The notes beneath the pieces are model-generated. The model had not been told where the DNA came from, did not search any database, and saw only the letters and a program-made list of their open reading frames with translations. A stretch of 64,000 nucleotides of DNA from Anderseniella sp963698275 (GTDB taxonomy: Bacteria > Pseudomonadota > Alphaproteobacteria > Rhizobiales > Aestuariivirgaceae): the NCBI GenBank assembly GCA_963698275.1, contig CAVOQE010000002.1, positions 186,001-250,000 on the forward strand, given 5' to 3'. This document shows positions 9,075-17,812 of this stretch, piece by piece. How positions within the stretch are numbered: the stretch's first letter is position 1; each line of letters begins with the position of its first letter. A program made the position numbers and the translations under genes.

Positions 9075-10595
9075 ATGCCCGATATTGAAACAATTGAGCG
9101 CGTCAAGGAAATTGACGTCGACAAGTATAAATACGGCTTTGAGACGATTATCGAGTCCGATACCGCGCCCATAGGCCTGTCCGAAGAGGTGATCAGGTTC
9201 ATTTCCGCCAAGAAGGAAGAGCCGGAGTGGATGCTGGAACAGCGCCTCGACGCCTATGCGCGCTGGCTGAAGATGGACGAGCCGAACTGGGCCAAGGTCA
9301 GCTATCCGAAGATCGACTTCCAGGAAATCTACTTTTACTCCGCACCAAAGGGTCAGACCGGGCCCAAGAGCCTTGATGAGGTTGATCCTGAACTGCTGCG
9401 GACATACGAAAAGCTTGGAATCCCGTTGAAAGAGCAGGAGCTTCTGGCCGGCGTGCGCAAACATGATGAGCCGAGCAAGCTGGATGAAGAAAGCGGTGGT
9501 CCGTCATATGCATCCGGCAAGGTAGCGGTCGATGCGGTGTTTGACAGCGTATCGGTTGTGACGACCTTCAAGAAGGAACTGGCCAAGTCCGGTGTGATCT
9601 TCTGTTCCATTTCGGAAGCCATTCGCGAACATCCCGAACTGGTGAAGAAATACCTGTTTTCCGTGGTACCCCAGGGCGACAACTACTATGCGGCACTGAA
9701 CTCAGCCGTGTTTACCGATGGCTCTTTCGTATACATTCCCGAAGGCGTTCGCTGCCCGATGGAACTGTCGACCTATTTCCGCATCAACGCGGAGAACACC
9801 GGCCAGTTTGAACGTACCCTCATCATTGCGGAAAAAGGCTCTTATGTTTCGTATCTGGAAGGTTGCACCGCGCCGATGCGCGACGAAAACCAGCTTCATG
9901 CAGCCGTGGTTGAACTGGTTGCCATGGAAGACGCCGAGATCAAGTATTCCACGGTGCAGAACTGGTACCCGGGCGACAAGGACGGCAAGGGCGGTATCTA
10001 CAACTTCGTCACCAAGCGGGCCGATTGCCGCGGTGACAATTCCAAGGTGTCGTGGACCCAGGTTGAAACCGGCTCTGCAGTGACCTGGAAATATCCGAGC
10101 TGCATCCTGCGCGGTGACAACTCGGTGGGTGAGTTCTACTCCATCGCCATCTCCAATGGCTACCAGCAGGTCGACTCAGGCACCAAGATGATCCACCTCG
10201 GCAAGAACACCTCGAGCCGGATCATTTCAAAGGGCATTGCTGCGGGCCATTCCGACAATACCTATCGTGGCCTGGTGACCACCCATCCAAAGGCAAAGGG
10301 TGCACGTAACTTCACCCAGTGTGATTCATTGCTGATTGGTGACAAGTGTGGCGCCCACACCGTGCCCTATATTGAAGCAAAAACCCGCACGGCGACGTTC
10401 GAACATGAAGCAACCACGTCGAAGATATCCGACGACATGATGTTCTACTGTCAGTCTCGCGGCCTGGATGAAGAAGAAGCCGTGGCACTGGTCGTCAACG
10501 GTTTCGTGCGCGACGTCCTGCAGCAACTGCCGATGGAATTCATGGCCGAAACGCAAAAGCTGATCGGCATTTCGCTTGAAGGCAGTGTTGGGTAG
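9075..10595 (+). CDS. sufB: Fe-S cluster assembly scaffold protein SufB
   Basis: 506 residues, close to the usual SufB length. SufB, with SufC and SufD, forms the SufBC2D scaffold that builds Fe-S clusters from SufS/SufE sulfur. Recognised by FVYIPEGVRCPMELSTYFRI, LEGCTAPMRDENQLHAAVVE and the C-terminal DDMMFYCQSRGLDEEEAVAL segment. The start has a clear AAGGAGAGG ribosome-binding site. Next in the operon after the desulfurase (27-bp gap). Confidence 0.97.
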   Translation: MPDIETIERVKEIDVDKYKYGFETIIESDTAPIGLSEEVIRFISAKKEEPEWMLEQRLDAYARWLKMDEPNWAKVSYPKIDFQEIYFYSAPKGQTGPKSLDEVDPELLRTYEKLGIPLKEQELLAGVRKHDEPSKLDEESGGPSYASGKVAVDAVFDSVSVVTTFKKELAKSGVIFCSISEAIREHPELVKKYLFSVVPQGDNYYAALNSAVFTDGSFVYIPEGVRCPMELSTYFRINAENTGQFERTLIIAEKGSYVSYLEGCTAPMRDENQLHAAVVELVAMEDAEIKYSTVQNWYPGDKDGKGGIYNFVTKRADCRGDNSKVSWTQVETGSAVTWKYPSCILRGDNSVGEFYSIAISNGYQQVDSGTKMIHLGKNTSSRIISKGIAAGHSDNTYRGLVTTHPKAKGARNFTQCDSLLIGDKCGAHTVPYIEAKTRTATFEHEATTSKISDDMMFYCQSRGLDEEEAVALVVNGFVRDVLQQLPMEFMAETQKLIGISLEGSVG

Positions 10596-10603
10596 CCAAA
10601 GCC

Positions 10604-10840
10604 ATGTTTGATCGCCTGTTTCAGTCCCGGTTTGGAAGTCTGGAAGAGTTCACCGCCAAGGCCCGCAAGATATTCCTGCTGACGTTGCCGTTCGGGTTGC
10701 TGTTCTGGGCATTCGACATCGGTATCGGTGGAACCAGTGAAGATGGGCGGGCCTGGCTGAACGTCCCGATGATTATCGGAGGCGTTGGATTTATCGCCTG
10801 GGCCGCAGGCGGATTGATGATGATGATTAGAAAAGTTTGA
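10604..10840 (+). CDS. Small two-helix membrane protein inside the suf operon
   Basis: 78 residues, unrecognised. Two likely membrane helices are visible: about residues 25-41 (IFLLTLPFGLLFWAFDI) and 55-75 (VPMIIGGVGFIAWAAGGLMM). A short polar stretch GGTSEDGRAW lies between them. It sits 8 bp after sufB and 20 bp before sufC in the same orientation, so it is almost certainly cotranscribed with the scaffold genes. It is not one of the standard Suf components; a role in Fe-S assembly is only suggested by position. The ribosome-binding site is weak. Confidence 0.72.
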   Translation: MFDRLFQSRFGSLEEFTAKARKIFLLTLPFGLLFWAFDIGIGGTSEDGRAWLNVPMIIGGVGFIAWAAGGLMMMIRKV

Positions 10841-10860
10841 AAGAACAGGGAAATACGAAA

Positions 10861-11607
10861 ATGCTTGAAATCAAGAACCTGCACGTGAGCCTCGAAGAAG
10901 AGGACAAGCAGATTATCAAGGGTCTGGATCTGACCATCAATGCCGGTGAAGTGAACGCCATCATGGGCCCGAACGGGTCCGGCAAGTCCACCTTGTCCTA
11001 TGTGCTGGCAGGCCGCCCCGGTTATGTGGTGACCGACGGATCGATCACCTACAAGGGCCAGGACCTGCTGGAAATGGAAATCGATGAACGCGCTGCAGCC
11101 GGCGTGTTCCTGGCGTTCCAGTATCCGATCGAAATTCCCGGTGTCGCCACCATGCAGTTTCTGAAAGTGGCACTGAATGCACAGCGCAAGGCGCGCAATG
11201 AAGGTGAAATGACCACGCCTGAATTCATGCGGCTGGTGCGTGAGAAAGCGGAAAAACTGAATGTGACCACGGATATGCTCAAGCGCCCGGTCAATGTCGG
11301 CTTTTCCGGTGGCGAAAAGAAGCGCGCTGAAATCCTGCAGATGGCTGTGCTCGAGCCGGCTCTGTGTGTTCTGGATGAAACCGACTCCGGTCTTGATATT
11401 GACGCCTTGCGTCTCGTCGCCGAGGGCGTGAATGCGCTGCGCTCGCCTGAGCGCGCCATGCTGCTCATCACCCATTATCAGCGCCTGCTCGACTACATTG
11501 TGCCGGACAAGGTGCACGTCATGTCCGACGGCAGAATTGTGAAGTCCGGTGGCAAGGAATTGGCGCTTGAACTGGAAAAGGACGGTTACGCGGCATTTGC
11601 AGCGTAA
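10861..11607 (+). CDS. sufC: Fe-S cluster assembly ATPase SufC
   Basis: 248 residues from MLEIKNLHVS; the frame opens 8 codons earlier but this start fits the family. An ABC-type ATPase without membrane partner that powers the SufBC2D scaffold. Walker A GPNGSGKST, the SufC-type signature FSGGEKKRAEILQ, Walker B LCVLDETDSGLDIDALR and the switch His in LLITHYQRLL are all present. Confidence 0.97.
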   Translation: MLEIKNLHVSLEEEDKQIIKGLDLTINAGEVNAIMGPNGSGKSTLSYVLAGRPGYVVTDGSITYKGQDLLEMEIDERAAAGVFLAFQYPIEIPGVATMQFLKVALNAQRKARNEGEMTTPEFMRLVREKAEKLNVTTDMLKRPVNVGFSGGEKKRAEILQMAVLEPALCVLDETDSGLDIDALRLVAEGVNALRSPERAMLLITHYQRLLDYIVPDKVHVMSDGRIVKSGGKELALELEKDGYAAFAA

Positions 11608-11623
11608 AGCGGGAAATGAAGTC

Positions 11624-12919
11624 ATGACAGTTACCTTGATGAAAACACCGGCGGAAACCGCCTACACGGACGCCTTCGACCCGCAAGGGGCACTGGCGGA
11701 TGTGCGCAAGTCTGCTTTTGCACAGTTTGCCGAAACAGGTTTGCCGCACCGGCGCATGGAAGACTGGAAGTGGACGGATCTGCGCCAGTTGATGTCCAGC
11801 CCGTTGCCGCCGGTATCCGGCACGACAGCGTCTGCCGGCACCATTGATGCACTGATTTCCGCTTCGCCGTTCGGTGATGTGGCGCGCGCGCGGCTGGTGT
11901 TTGTGGACGGTGCCTATGATGCGGACCGCTCATCCCTGCCGGCCACCGGCGACGTTGAATTCGCCAGCCTCGGATCTGATGACCTGCCGGGCTGGGTGTC
12001 GGACAAGCTGGTTGCAGGATCAACCGACCCGATTGCCGCTCTCAACCTCGCATACATGAGCGATGGCGCCGGTCTCAGGGTCAAGGCCGGGTCCAGCATG
12101 GACGCGCCGATCGAATTGTTGTTCGTGACCACGGCTGAACAGGCCGCCACCTACACAACCCGCAATGTGGTTGTTCTGGAGGAGGGCGCATCTGCAACCC
12201 TGATCGAAACCCATATCGGTGGAACCGGCGAGTATGTCCATAATGCCGTGACGCAACTGCATATCGCAAACAAGGCCCGGCTGGACCGTGTGAAGGTTCA
12301 GGAGGAAGGCCTTGAAGCGATTCATCTTTCCAACACCGAAGTGCATCTTGCCGACAGTGCCTATCTGAAGGACTTCACCCTGACCATTGGCGGGCACGCC
12401 ACCCGTCAGCAAGGGTTCATTACGTTTGAGGGCGAGCATACTGAAAGCCACGTATCCGGTGCCTTCCTGCTCACCGGCAAACAACACAACGACACCAGGC
12501 TGGTGATTGACCATGCGGTGCCGAATTGCCTGTCGCGCGAACTGTTCAAGTGCGTCATGGACGAGGCGGCCCGTGGCATATTTCAGGGCAAGGCGATTGT
12601 CCGCCGCGATGCCCAGAAAACCGACGGCAACCAGTCATCTCATGCCCTGCTGTTGTCGGATGAAGCCGAGTTCGACGCCAAGCCGGAACTGGAAATCTAT
12701 GCCGATGACGTTGTCTGCGGCCATGGTGCAACATCCGGTGACCTGGATGAAAACCAGATGTTCTATCTGCGCGCGCGCGGCATTCCGGAAACCGAAGCCA
12801 AATCCATGTTGATCGGCGCCTTTGCAGCCGAAGCCTTCGATGACGTTGAAAGCGATGCAATCCGTGAAGTACTGGGCGGGCTGGCGGAAGGCTGGCTGGC
12901 CCGGCGGAAGGCCGGTTGA
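11624..12919 (+). CDS. sufD: Fe-S cluster assembly protein SufD
   Basis: 431 residues from the ATG at 11624, chosen because the frame upstream only overlaps sufC out of phase. SufD pairs with SufB in the scaffold complex. Typical segments are GLPHRRMEDWKWTDLRQL near the N terminus, GIFQGKAIVRRDAQKTDGNQ and LYADDVVCGHGATSGDLDE-like sequence (here EIYADDVVCGHGAT) and DENQMFYLRARGIPE. The gene follows sufC by 16 bp and precedes the VOC gene by 10 bp. Confidence 0.96.
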   Translation: MTVTLMKTPAETAYTDAFDPQGALADVRKSAFAQFAETGLPHRRMEDWKWTDLRQLMSSPLPPVSGTTASAGTIDALISASPFGDVARARLVFVDGAYDADRSSLPATGDVEFASLGSDDLPGWVSDKLVAGSTDPIAALNLAYMSDGAGLRVKAGSSMDAPIELLFVTTAEQAATYTTRNVVVLEEGASATLIETHIGGTGEYVHNAVTQLHIANKARLDRVKVQEEGLEAIHLSNTEVHLADSAYLKDFTLTIGGHATRQQGFITFEGEHTESHVSGAFLLTGKQHNDTRLVIDHAVPNCLSRELFKCVMDEAARGIFQGKAIVRRDAQKTDGNQSSHALLLSDEAEFDAKPELEIYADDVVCGHGATSGDLDENQMFYLRARGIPETEAKSMLIGAFAAEAFDDVESDAIREVLGGLAEGWLARRKAG

Positions 12920-12929
12920 GGCAAGTGTC

Positions 12930-13310
12930 ATGACCCGTATCACCCTCGACCATTGCGTCATCCACGTCTCCGACTGGGAGAAGGCGAAGGCGTTTTATGT
13001 CGATGTCATGGGGGCCGAGGCCATTGAGTTCGGCAACGGCTACCAGTTTCGCTGGGGTGAGCAGCAGCTGAACATTCACGGGCCTGACCAGCCCGGCACG
13101 CCGGTTGCCAAGCTGCCGGTGATGCCCGGCAACAGCGATCTGTGCTTCCGCTGGCACGGACCGGTCTCCGGCGCCATCGAGCATTTGCAGGCGCATAATA
13201 TCACGATCGAGGAAGGCCCGTGCGAGCGCCATGGCGCGATGGGGCAAGGTACCAGTGTTTATTTCCGCGATCCCGACGGGTCGCTGATGGAGTTCATGTC
13301 TTATGAATGA
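12930..13310 (+). CDS. VOC-family protein (glyoxalase domain, GLOD5-like) in the suf operon
   Basis: 126 residues from the ATG at 12930. A single vicinal-oxygen-chelate unit: LDHCVIHVSDWEKAKAFYVDVMG (N-terminal beta-alpha-beta; conserved His) and TSVYFRDPDGSLMEFMSYE with the metal-ligand Glu near the end. It resembles the GLOD5-like VOC proteins, whose substrates are unknown. It lies 10 bp after sufD and overlaps sufS by 8 bp, so its translation is coupled to the cluster-assembly genes. It is not a usual Suf subunit. Confidence 0.87.
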   Translation: MTRITLDHCVIHVSDWEKAKAFYVDVMGAEAIEFGNGYQFRWGEQQLNIHGPDQPGTPVAKLPVMPGNSDLCFRWHGPVSGAIEHLQAHNITIEEGPCERHGAMGQGTSVYFRDPDGSLMEFMSYE

Positions 13311-14559
13311 GATAGCCAAGAAGATCGTCCCGGCGACCGGATATGACGTTGAAAAGATCAGGGCGGATTTTCCGATCCTGTCAAAGCCGGTCTATGGCGA
13401 TAAACCTCTGACCTATCTCGACAATGGTGCATCGGCGCAGAAGCCGCAGGTGGTGCTGGACCGGATCCAGAAGGCCTATTCGGAAGAATATGCCAATGTG
13501 CACCGTGGCCTGCATTATCTGTCGAACACGGCAACGCAGGCCTTCGAGGATGCCCGCGAAAGTGTGCGTCGGTTTCTCAATGCACCGTCGACCGATCAGG
13601 TGATCTTCACCCGCAATGCAACCGACGCCATCAATCTGGTCGCCCAGAGTTTTGGCGGCATGGTGATAGGTGAGGGCGATGATATCGTTATTTCCATCCT
13701 CGAGCACCACTCCAATATTGTGCCGTGGCATTTCCACCGGGAACACAGGGGTGCAAACATCCGCTGGGTGCCGGTCGATGACGAGGGCACATTGCATGTG
13801 GAAGACTTCGTCAAGACACTGACGCCGCGCACCAAGATGGTGGCGATCACCCATATGTCGAACGCATTCGGTACGGTGGTGCCGGTCAAGGAAATCATAA
13901 GGATTGCCCATGAACGCGGCATTCCGGTGCTGGTCGACGGGTCTCAGAGCGCGGTCCACATGCCGGTGGATGTGCTCGACCTTGATGCCGATTTCTATGT
14001 CTTCACCGGCCACAAGACCTATGGCCCGTCCGGCATTGGTGTCCTGTACGGCAAGAAGGAACTGTTGGCCAAGATGCCGCCTTACCAGGGTGGTGGCGAG
14101 ATGATCATCGAGGTGACCGAGGACAGTGTCACCTACAATGATCCGCCGCACCGGTTCGAGGCAGGCACACCTGCCATCGTTCAGGCCATTGGACTGGGCA
14201 CCGCACTTGACTATATGGATAGTGTAGGACGCGACGCGATTGCGGCCCACGAGGCATCGCTGCTGGAATATGCCAATGAGCGCCTGTCTCATATCAACTC
14301 GCTGAAGATATTCGGAACCTCTCCGACCAAGGGCGCGATTATCTCGTTTGCCATCGAAGGCGCGCATGCGCATGACATATCAACCGTCATCGACCGACAC
14401 GGGGTAGCGGTTCGCGCCGGCACCCATTGCGCCATGCCGCTGCTGCAGAAATTCGGCGTGACAGCAACCTGCCGGGCGTCGTTCGGCATGTACAACAACA
14501 CCGCAGATATTGATCGGCTGGCAGCAGCGCTTACATCTGCACAGAAGATGTTTATGTGA
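13303..14559 (+). CDS. sufS: Cysteine desulfurase SufS
   Basis: 418 residues, standard for SufS/CsdA (group II) desulfurases. It mobilises cysteine sulfur as a persulfide for SufBCD. PLP-binding Lys238 is in TGHKTYGPSGIG and the catalytic Cys376 is in RAGTHCAMPLL. The start ATG lies within the last codons of the VOC gene (8-bp overlap). No sufE/sufU gene is present in the window, so the partner sulfur acceptor must be elsewhere. Confidence 0.97.
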   Translation: MNEIAKKIVPATGYDVEKIRADFPILSKPVYGDKPLTYLDNGASAQKPQVVLDRIQKAYSEEYANVHRGLHYLSNTATQAFEDARESVRRFLNAPSTDQVIFTRNATDAINLVAQSFGGMVIGEGDDIVISILEHHSNIVPWHFHREHRGANIRWVPVDDEGTLHVEDFVKTLTPRTKMVAITHMSNAFGTVVPVKEIIRIAHERGIPVLVDGSQSAVHMPVDVLDLDADFYVFTGHKTYGPSGIGVLYGKKELLAKMPPYQGGGEMIIEVTEDSVTYNDPPHRFEAGTPAIVQAIGLGTALDYMDSVGRDAIAAHEASLLEYANERLSHINSLKIFGTSPTKGAIISFAIEGAHAHDISTVIDRHGVAVRAGTHCAMPLLQKFGVTATCRASFGMYNNTADIDRLAAALTSAQKMFM

Positions 14560-14572
14560 TAGGGTTTAAACC

Positions 14573-14980
14573 ATGACAGATACAAATACATCATGCGCTC
14601 CCGCACCGGTTCCTGAAGCGGTTGAGTCGGAACACCAGAACCCGTCGGTGACATCTGCTATACCGAAGGAAGAACTCGCCCGGTTGACCGATGACATGAT
14701 CGCGGCGATCAAGACGGTTTATGATCCGGAAATTCCGGTCGACATTTTTGAACTTGGACTGATCTACAAGATCGACGTCGAAGATGACCGTTCGGTGAAA
14801 GTTGACATGACGCTGACAGCGCCGGGCTGCCCTGTGGCCGGTGATATGCCGGGCTGGGTCGCAGATGCCGTGCGCACCGTCGAAGGCGTCATGGATGTGG
14901 ATGTGCAACTGGTGTTTGACCCACCGTGGGATCCGTCGCGTATGTCGGATGAAGCGCGTGTCGCTCTGAACATGTGGTGA
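14573..14980 (+). CDS. sufT: SUF system maturation protein SufT (MIP18/DUF59 family)
   Basis: 135 residues. The core from about residue 40 (DDMIAAIKTVYDPEIPVDIF, then ELGLIYKIDVEDD) and LTAPGCPVAGDMPGWV are the DUF59/MIP18 signature with the conserved Cys. SufT-type proteins help deliver Fe-S clusters to target enzymes. The first ~35 residues are low-complexity and acidic, as in other alphaproteobacterial versions. Located between sufS and sufA, the usual place. Confidence 0.93.
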   Translation: MTDTNTSCAPAPVPEAVESEHQNPSVTSAIPKEELARLTDDMIAAIKTVYDPEIPVDIFELGLIYKIDVEDDRSVKVDMTLTAPGCPVAGDMPGWVADAVRTVEGVMDVDVQLVFDPPWDPSRMSDEARVALNMW

Positions 14981-14986
14981 GGCGAG

Positions 14987-15391
14987 ATGACTGCTATTGA
15001 AGTAAATACCTCAAACACCCGCGCCATGCCGTCCGTCCTGACATTGACGGACGCGGCGGTTGAGCGGATCAAGCACCTTATGGCCCGGTCCGAAAAGGAT
15101 ACCGGCGGCCTGCGCATCGGCGTCAAGAACGGCGGCTGTGCCGGCATGGAATACACCATGGACTTCGTCGATGAACCCGACAAGTTTGATGAGGTTATTG
15201 AGGACAGAGGCGCCCGCGTCCTGATCGAGGCGAAAGCGATTCTGTTCCTGTTCGGCACCACGATGGATTACGAAGTCAGCAAATTGCGGTCAGGCTTCGT
15301 GTTCAACAACCCGAACCAGACCAGCGCCTGCGGATGTGGCGAGTCAATTGAACTGACGCCTGTATCCGCTGACGTGTTGCAACGCGGCTAA
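14987..15391 (+). CDS. sufA: A-type Fe-S carrier protein SufA (HesB/IscA family)
   Basis: 134 residues. An A-type carrier that receives clusters from the scaffold and passes them to apoproteins. The three conserved cysteines are Cys51 (NGGCAGMEYTMDF) and Cys115/Cys117 (SACGCGES). A good GAGGCGAG ribosome-binding site precedes the start, 6 bp after sufT. Last gene of the operon; only 6 bp separate it from the oppositely oriented helicase gene and no terminator is obvious. Confidence 0.95.
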   Translation: MTAIEVNTSNTRAMPSVLTLTDAAVERIKHLMARSEKDTGGLRIGVKNGGCAGMEYTMDFVDEPDKFDEVIEDRGARVLIEAKAILFLFGTTMDYEVSKLRSGFVFNNPNQTSACGCGESIELTPVSADVLQRG

Positions 15392-15397
15392 GCGACT

Positions 15398-16849
15398 TTA
15401 GACGACAGGACGCGCCAGGAATGCCGGCATGTTTTCTTCGGTGAACAAGGACGGTGTGTCGTCGTGATCATTGTCACGCCCTTTGCCGCCCCGGCCACGG
15501 CCTCTGCCGCCGCGCTCACGCTGTGGTTTTTCTTCTGAGTGGCGATTTTCCGGTTTGGCTTCAACCGGAGTTTGTTCCTGTTTCTCGACTGCCTGGACCT
15601 TTTCTTCAACCTTTTCAGGCCTGGCCCGTTTTGCCGCAGGCTTGGACTTTGGTCCGGCTGCCTTGCCGCCACGCCGGCGCCTGCCCTTTGAAGCGATGGA
15701 TTCTGCGATCTCTTCTTCAGTAGGGGCTTCGCCTTCCCACTCGATGGGCTTCTTGATGAGGTCTTCAATATCCCTGATTGCCCGGAACTCTTCCCACTTC
15801 ACCAGCGTGAAGGCGTTGCCCAGCCGGCCGGCACGGCCGGTACGGCCGATGCGGTGCACATAGTCTTCCGAATGTGTCGGAACATCATAATTGTAGATAT
15901 GGCTCACATCCGGAATGTCGAGGCCGCGAGCGGCCACGTCGGAAGCGATCAGATAAGTGATCTCGTTGTTGCGGAATGCATCCAGAGTCTTCAGGCGAGA
16001 GCGCTGGTCCATGTCGCCATGCAGGGCACCGCAGGAAAAGCCGTGCTTCTGCAGAGATTTTTCAAGCAGAGCCACAGTTGTCTTGCGATTGGCAAAGATG
16101 ATGCCGTTCTTGATATCGTCCGCATGCCGGCGCATCAGGTCGCGCAGCGCATCGCGTTTTGATGTGTCGTCGGAAGGTGCATAGACCGCCCGCTGGGTAA
16201 TGGTTTCTGCCGTGGATGAAAGCGCCTGCGCCTTGATTTCAACCGGGTTGTGCAGGAACTGGTTGGTGAGGCGCTGGATTTCAGGCGGCATGGTGGCGGA
16301 GAAAAACAGTGTTTGCCGGGTGATCGGCAACAGTTTGGCGACGCGCTCGATATCGGGAATAAAGCCCATGTCGAGCATGCGGTCTGCTTCATCGACAACG
16401 AAAATCTCGATATGGGTGAGCATCAGCTTGCCGCGCTCCACATGATCGAGCAGACGGCCAGGCGTTGCGATCACAACATCTGCACCGCGGTCGATCTTGC
16501 GGTTCTGTTCTTCGAAAGAGACCCCGCCCATGAGCAGGGCAATGTTCAGCTTGTGGTTCTTGCCAAGCAGCTCAAACGCTTCATGAACCTGGGCGGCCAG
16601 CTCTCTGGTCGGTTCCAGAATGAGCGTGCGTGGCATGCGCGCCCGGGCGCGGCCCTTTTCGAGGATGTTGAGCATCGGTAGTGTAAATGCGGCTGTCTTG
16701 CCCGAACCTGTCTGGGCCAGGCCCAGAACATCCCTGCGCTCAAGCGCGGGTGGAATGGCTTCTGTCTGAATTTTTGTAGGTTCGGAAAAGCCGGCGTCCG
16801 TGACGGCGGCGAGGACCTTTTCGCTAAGGCCAAGTGTATCGAATGACAT
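15398..16849 (-). CDS. DEAD-box ATP-dependent RNA helicase (RhlE-like)
   Basis: 483 residues. All core motifs are visible: Q motif EPTKIQTEAIPPAL, motif I AQTGSGKT, Ia PTRELAAQ, Ib TPGRLLDH, II VVDEADRMLDMGF, III SATMPP, and V/VI ARGLDIPDV and HRIGRTGRAGRLG. The last ~110 residues are a charged Lys/Arg/Glu-rich tail ending in RGG-type repeats, typical of RhlE-like helicases that remodel rRNA or mRNA. The 5' leader contains the palindrome TATAGA-CCGT-TCTATA (16857-16872). Confidence 0.94.
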   Translation of the reverse strand: MSFDTLGLSEKVLAAVTDAGFSEPTKIQTEAIPPALERRDVLGLAQTGSGKTAAFTLPMLNILEKGRARARMPRTLILEPTRELAAQVHEAFELLGKNHKLNIALLMGGVSFEEQNRKIDRGADVVIATPGRLLDHVERGKLMLTHIEIFVVDEADRMLDMGFIPDIERVAKLLPITRQTLFFSATMPPEIQRLTNQFLHNPVEIKAQALSSTAETITQRAVYAPSDDTSKRDALRDLMRRHADDIKNGIIFANRKTTVALLEKSLQKHGFSCGALHGDMDQRSRLKTLDAFRNNEITYLIASDVAARGLDIPDVSHIYNYDVPTHSEDYVHRIGRTGRAGRLGNAFTLVKWEEFRAIRDIEDLIKKPIEWEGEAPTEEEIAESIASKGRRRRGGKAAGPKSKPAAKRARPEKVEEKVQAVEKQEQTPVEAKPENRHSEEKPQRERGGRGRGRGGKGRDNDHDDTPSLFTEENMPAFLARPVV

Positions 16850-17059
16850 TAAGGTATATAGACCGTTCTATAAGCGCTGCACCGGTTGGCGGAAAACTTT
16901 TCGCCGCACCCAATGGAGCTGGTTGATGTGCCGGGACCAGACCGGATGTCTGTGTCCTCTTTTACGGCACCTCACGCATGGCGCCGAAACGTATAGACCT
17001 TGTATGGGGATTCGCGGCCCAAAAGTCAATTTATGTGCGTTGCGTCATTTTGAACGGGG

Positions 17060-17812
17060 TTAATCGGTTCTCAACAGCGCATCGGCTGCCCGCTTCCAGG
17101 GTGTGAAGGCATCAGCCTCGTGTAAAACCTCCAGCCCCTTCAGCGTGAACGAGCGCGGCGTGGCCAGTTCTGACACCAGTTGCGAGGTCGGCGTGGACGG
17201 GCGTTCACGCACCGTGGTGGCGGCCGCACGCGTCATCTGGGCAGTGAGCAGCCGGGCAATTTCGGGGTCAACGCCTTGTGCCGAAACCCAGTCCGACATC
17301 TGCGATATCAACTCCTGCACCCAACCATAATAGCACGCAATCGTCGCAGCCGGTGCAAAGCTGTCTTCTGTTTTCAGGGCCAGCACCGGGCCACATGATT
17401 CCAGCAGCGCCCGGCACTTCAGGTTTTCAGGAAAAATCAGTGTAGGGCTCTCGCTGAACTCGGCAGCAACCACCGGCATGGCCATGACCAGAACAGCCGG
17501 TGCAACGACCGGGCCAAGGTCCGACGAAGGCAGGCCGGCGCACAGGCTCAAGACCGTTTGACCGTCTGCAAAGGTGAGCGCCCCGCACACTTCAACGGCA
17601 TCAAACGGGCGTACCGCAACAACGACAATCTCGGACTGATCGACGATCGACTGGTTGTCCGACAAAACCTCAACCCCATACTGCGCTGCGAGTTCGGCTG
17701 AAATCTCGCGACCGCGCTCTGAAACCAGGAAGCGCGAACCGGTTTTGGCCATTGCCGGCATCATGTGCTTGATGAGATGGCCGGCGCCGATAATTCCTAT
17801 TGTCGTGGTCAT
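17060..17812 (-). CDS. Pyrroline-5-carboxylate reductase-like NAD(P)-dependent protein
   Basis: 250 residues. The N-terminal Rossmann motif GIIGAGHLIKHMMPAM and segments such as VVVAVRPFD and VLVMAMP resemble ProC (pyrroline-5-carboxylate reductase), but the C-terminal dimerisation domain is divergent, so a different imine or keto substrate is likely. Its start overlaps the stop of the cobalamin-binding gene by 4 bp (ATGA), indicating translational coupling and a shared pathway. I would not assign a proline-biosynthetic role. Confidence 0.78.
   Translation of the reverse strand: MTTTIGIIGAGHLIKHMMPAMAKTGSRFLVSERGREISAELAAQYGVEVLSDNQSIVDQSEIVVVAVRPFDAVEVCGALTFADGQTVLSLCAGLPSSDLGPVVAPAVLVMAMPVVAAEFSESPTLIFPENLKCRALLESCGPVLALKTEDSFAPAATIACYYGWVQELISQMSDWVSAQGVDPEIARLLTAQMTRAAATTVRERPSTPTSQLVSELATPRSFTLKGLEVLHEADAFTPWKRAADALLRTD

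Noticed and set aside
10621..11625. Antisense ORF of 334 codons across sufC
   Set aside because: Mirrors sufC and its neighbour; long antisense frames are expected at this GC content.
15388..15768. Lys/Arg-rich ORF antisense-frame of the helicase tail
   Set aside because: Same strand, other frame, of the low-complexity helicase C terminus; not a separate gene.
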